The notes under the pieces: generated by a model | Databases searched by the model: none | Told to the model about the DNA's origin: nothing | The model's input: the letters and a program-made list of their open reading frames with translations, nothing else | Part shown: piece by piece, positions 61,285-64,000 of the stretch | Layout: each line of letters begins with the position of its first letter | How positions within the stretch are numbered: the stretch's first letter is position 1 | NCBI GenBank assembly: GCA_034620365.1 | Contig: JAQGEQ010000081.1 | Coordinates: 62,001 to 126,000, forward strand | Source of the DNA: Pegea sp. RAD2-039 | Lineage: Eukaryota > Chordata > Thaliacea > Salpida > Salpidae | Reading direction: 5' to 3' | DNA: 64,000 nt | Translations under genes and position numbers: made by a program

Positions 61285-62151
61285 CTATTGAACAGATTTA
61301 CTAAAGTGAGTTTTTTTATGAAGATTAACAGTTGACTTCTGAGAAAATATCTTTCCACACACGCCACACTGGAATGGCTTTTCACCGGTGTGAGTTTTTT
61401 TATGACGATTAACAGTTGACTTCTGAGAAAATAACTTTCCACACACGCCACACTGGAATGGCTTTTTACCGGTGTGAGTCCTTTCATGGCTATCCAAAGT
61501 TGACTTCTGAGAAAATCTTTTTCCACACACATCACACTGAAAAGGCCTTTCACCAGTGTGAGTTCTTTCATGTCTATCCATAGTTGACTTCAGAGAAAAT
61601 CTTTTTCTACACACATTACACTGGAAAGGCCTTTCACCGGTGTGAGTTCTTTCATGATAAGCAAGAGATGATTTTCGAGAAAAATATCGAAGGCATATAA
61701 TACACTGGAAGGGCTTTTCACCAGTATGAGTTTTTTTATGACTGTTAAGGGTGGACTTATGAGAAAAGCATCGCAGACAAACAGCACACTCGAAAGGCTT
61801 TTCACCAGTGTGAGTTCTCTTATGAATGTTAAGGGTTGACTTTCGAGAAAAGCATCGCAGGCAAACAGCACACTCGAAAGGCTTTTCACCAGTGTGAGCT
61901 CTTTCATGAGACTTCAGATTTGATTCAAACTTAAATCTTTTCTCACATACAAAACATTCAAACTTAGCGTCTGTGCTACCTTGAGATAATAGATTTTTCT
62001 TTTTAGGTTCCTTTTCTTCTTGCATAGTTTGCAAATTTTGCTGGTCAGTAGTCTTCATACGATACCACATCAGTCTCTCCTTAGGATATTCCACATTTAT
62101 TTTTGATGATTTTCTTTTCTGATTGAATCCATTGTTGTGTCTCTCATCCAT
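61285..62151 (-). CDS. C2H2 zinc-finger protein, eight tandem fingers
   Basis: A single uninterrupted frame of 288 residues. Residues 1-63 are polar and basic, with KRKSSK (about 12-17) and KEPKKK (about 47-52) as possible nuclear-localisation stretches; no KRAB, SCAN, BTB or ZAD domain is recognisable. Eight fingers of form Cx2Cx12Hx3H follow at 28-residue spacing (64-86, 92-114, 120-142, 148-170, 176-198, 204-226, 232-254, 260-282), joined by TGEKPF-type linkers, then a six-residue tail. This is the architecture of sequence-specific DNA-binding transcription factors. Helices of fingers 2-8 nearly all read KST or KSS at positions 1-3 and differ mainly at -1 and 6, so the fingers arose by recent internal duplication. 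The ATG is preceded by an in-frame TGA 24 nt upstream, which supports this start. Orthology cannot be assigned. Other minus-strand frames here are shadows of the 84-bp finger repeat. Confidence 0.93.
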   Translation of the reverse strand: MDERHNNGFNQKRKSSKINVEYPKERLMWYRMKTTDQQNLQTMQEEKEPKKKNLLSQGSTDAKFECFVCEKRFKFESNLKSHERAHTGEKPFECAVCLRCFSRKSTLNIHKRTHTGEKPFECAVCLRCFSHKSTLNSHKKTHTGEKPFQCIICLRYFSRKSSLAYHERTHTGERPFQCNVCRKRFSLKSTMDRHERTHTGERPFQCDVCGKRFSQKSTLDSHERTHTGKKPFQCGVCGKLFSQKSTVNRHKKTHTGEKPFQCGVCGKIFSQKSTVNLHKKTHFSKSVQ

Positions 62152-62159
62152 ATTAAAGA

Positions 62160-64000
62160 AAATATAAATTTTTCAAAATCCCTATGTTCTTTTAAGAGGA
62201 AAACTGAAAGTTGTTCCTATGAAGAAGATTTTTTTGAAAGTCAAAAAACTATTAAATTTTAAAACAGTTGAATACATAAGTAGGCTTATTCTTCAATTGT
62301 ATTTTTAACAATATGTTGCAACTTTGTACAATTATTTTAAAAGCAACAATAAAAATTCTTTTAAGCATTTTACTAAATAGTTAAATGTTAATCAACTAAT
62401 GAGAAAGAAAACTAAAACATTAAAACTAATACAAAATAAACACAAATTACATTTTGATAGAGTATAGTTTGCACTCTGTTTTCAAAAGTAAATCATCTCA
62501 TTTGAAACTCAATGAAAGCTTTTAACAATATCAATAAACAAGGAAAATCTTTTCAACACGTTTACAGTTTTACTTTTTTGAATTACTAATTTAATTTGAT
62601 TTTGGTGGATGTTTTCTGCTGTAAAATCATTTGTAATATAACATATAGCTTATTTTGATTTAATTCTGTGAAACAACAATTCACATTCTTTTTCAATGAT
62701 TTTTTCATTTTAATAAGCAAGCGATATACATATTACTTGTGATGAATTATTATATCTGGATTAGAAATAAATTTGAACGTTTTGGTTTGGATACTTAACA
62801 TCTTTTATGAAAGTAAAAACTATTTTGGCTTATATAGCTTCTTGAGTGAGAAAATTATTTGTATATCAAACAAACTGATGTAAACAACAAAAGTTTCGCT
62901 TTATTTTCATTTCTTTTGTTTAAATCAAAAACAATTTTGAAGAATACATATCATTAACTACAGACTTTGTTGAAGACAGACAAAATAATGTTATTAATTC
63001 CTTTTATATACTTTATTAATTTATGCTAGTTGCCGCAGTTTATTATCAAATTGTATTTATGAAAATTATATCTGTTTAAAGTGACTTACCAGTATAAGAA
63101 GTCAAATGAAGGATAGCTACTTTAACGCAAGATGAACAGCGAGAACTAGCGACTGTTTAAGTTCTCAAATAATTTCATAGAAGTTTTTGAAACAAAATTT
63201 ATTAACGTAAAATGACAACAACCAACTTGTTTTGTTTTGTTGTTAACAAACATTTGTATGGAAAATCGAATCAACTTATGCTAGTAGATGATTTGCTGCC
63301 ATGCATTGTTAAATTATAACGACTAAAATAATTTTCCACACACAATAGATGTAACAATTTGCTAACTTCTTTAATAAATTGTTTTAAATTTAAAATCTAG
63401 ACTTACTATAAGATAAGAAATTAAATTAGTTTAACTTACATAAATGATCTTAAACATGATTTATGTTAGCAAATTTAGCATTAAAATTTGTTAACAAGAT
63501 TTAATTTATTTGTCAGTAATACAATTTTCAGTACAAAAGTAAGCAGCAACTGTAAAGCAGCAATTTTTGTTTGTTTTTACTTTGATTTTCCAGAATAAGA
63601 AATTGAATAACAAAGAAGATAAATTAAAATGCCAACAGCGACAGCTGGCCGATGTTGTGAATTACAAATAATTTGTTTGATTTTATAGAAATAAAATAAA
63701 TTAAACTAAGCCAACGAAAAATAACTCGTTTCTTGAAAATTGTTATGTTGACTTATTTCAGTACAATATTTTTAGGGTTAACGCAAATGAAAATTGATTT
63801 TACTAAAAGCAGAACATGTATGTTTTTAACTTTAATTTTTCTTTTATTTAATATCAAAATAAAAAATATATTTGATTGATGATTGAAGAACAAAAATTCT
63901 TGATTTTCAATTTCTAAATTTTAGTTTTTACTAATAAAATTGAAAAATATTTTATATCTCATTTATAGTGCATTTGTTGAATTATCTACAAAAGGTACAC
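62160..64000 (+). repeat. 5' flank of the zinc-finger gene, then W- and Z-family repeats
   Basis: 62,160-62,810 shows no recognisable feature. 62,810-62,960 matches 2,860-2,990. Z cores lie at 63,134-63,158 and 63,632-63,660. 63,735-64,000 matches about 37,400-37,670 and runs off the window. Confidence 0.6.

Noticed and set aside
61266-61907. Two overlapping minus-strand frames in the zinc-finger gene
   Set aside because: They are shadow frames of the 84-bp finger repeat.
1-64000. Retrovirus-like, LTR or Polinton elements
   Set aside because: No paired long terminal repeats, capsid, integrase or envelope-like frames were recognised; the long repeats are composite and lack LTR features.

Overview
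This is eukaryotic, almost certainly invertebrate animal, DNA. It is very AT-rich (my impression is roughly three quarters A+T), with almost no long open frames, interrupted genes with short GT..AG introns, a C2H2 zinc-finger gene with TGEKP linkers, and remnants of a CR1/Jockey-like LINE. I cannot name the species. Only two host genes can be supported. One is a complete four-exon POLR2I/RPB9 gene (13,553-14,700, minus strand), whose exons are too short to show up as long open frames. The other is a single-exon eight-finger C2H2 protein (61,285-62,151, minus strand).

Layout. 1-4,000: gene-poor DNA with a decayed LINE reverse-transcriptase piece (about 1,419-1,945) and old repeat copies. 4,000-10,850: first large composite repeat block (A1). 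10,861-13,420: a 2.56-kb minisatellite of 20-bp units with higher-order structure. 13,421-16,752: POLR2I and its upstream region. 16,785-24,760: a second copy (A2) of the composite block, about 13.9 kb downstream of A1. 24,770-45,500: further shuffled, partly inverted copies of the same modules, including one recent copy (about 40,580-42,845, nearly identical to about 17,160-19,435). 45,510-51,120: two 2.2-kb copies of another unit, each carrying a tRNA-Gly-like relic. 51,120-54,800: more composite units. 54,808-56,594: a second, partial copy of the POLR2I upstream region with coding exon 1. 56,594-61,280: apparently unique DNA and another composite unit. 61,285-62,151: the zinc-finger gene. 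62,160-64,000: repeat modules running off the window.

The two host genes show no functional link. The most informative structure is the history of duplications. The promoter and first exon of POLR2I were copied about 40 kb away. Each copy then received a different insertion within a few bases of the same point: an 839-bp segment flanked by an 8-bp direct repeat in one, and a 345-bp LINE-tail plus reversed-minisatellite composite in the other. The composite repeats carry three short palindromic cores that stand out against AT-rich surroundings, one of them lying next to a TATA-box-like motif. These cores recur about 10 to 13 times each and are the best candidates for an undescribed element or transcription unit. 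Identities quoted are by-eye estimates, not computed alignments.
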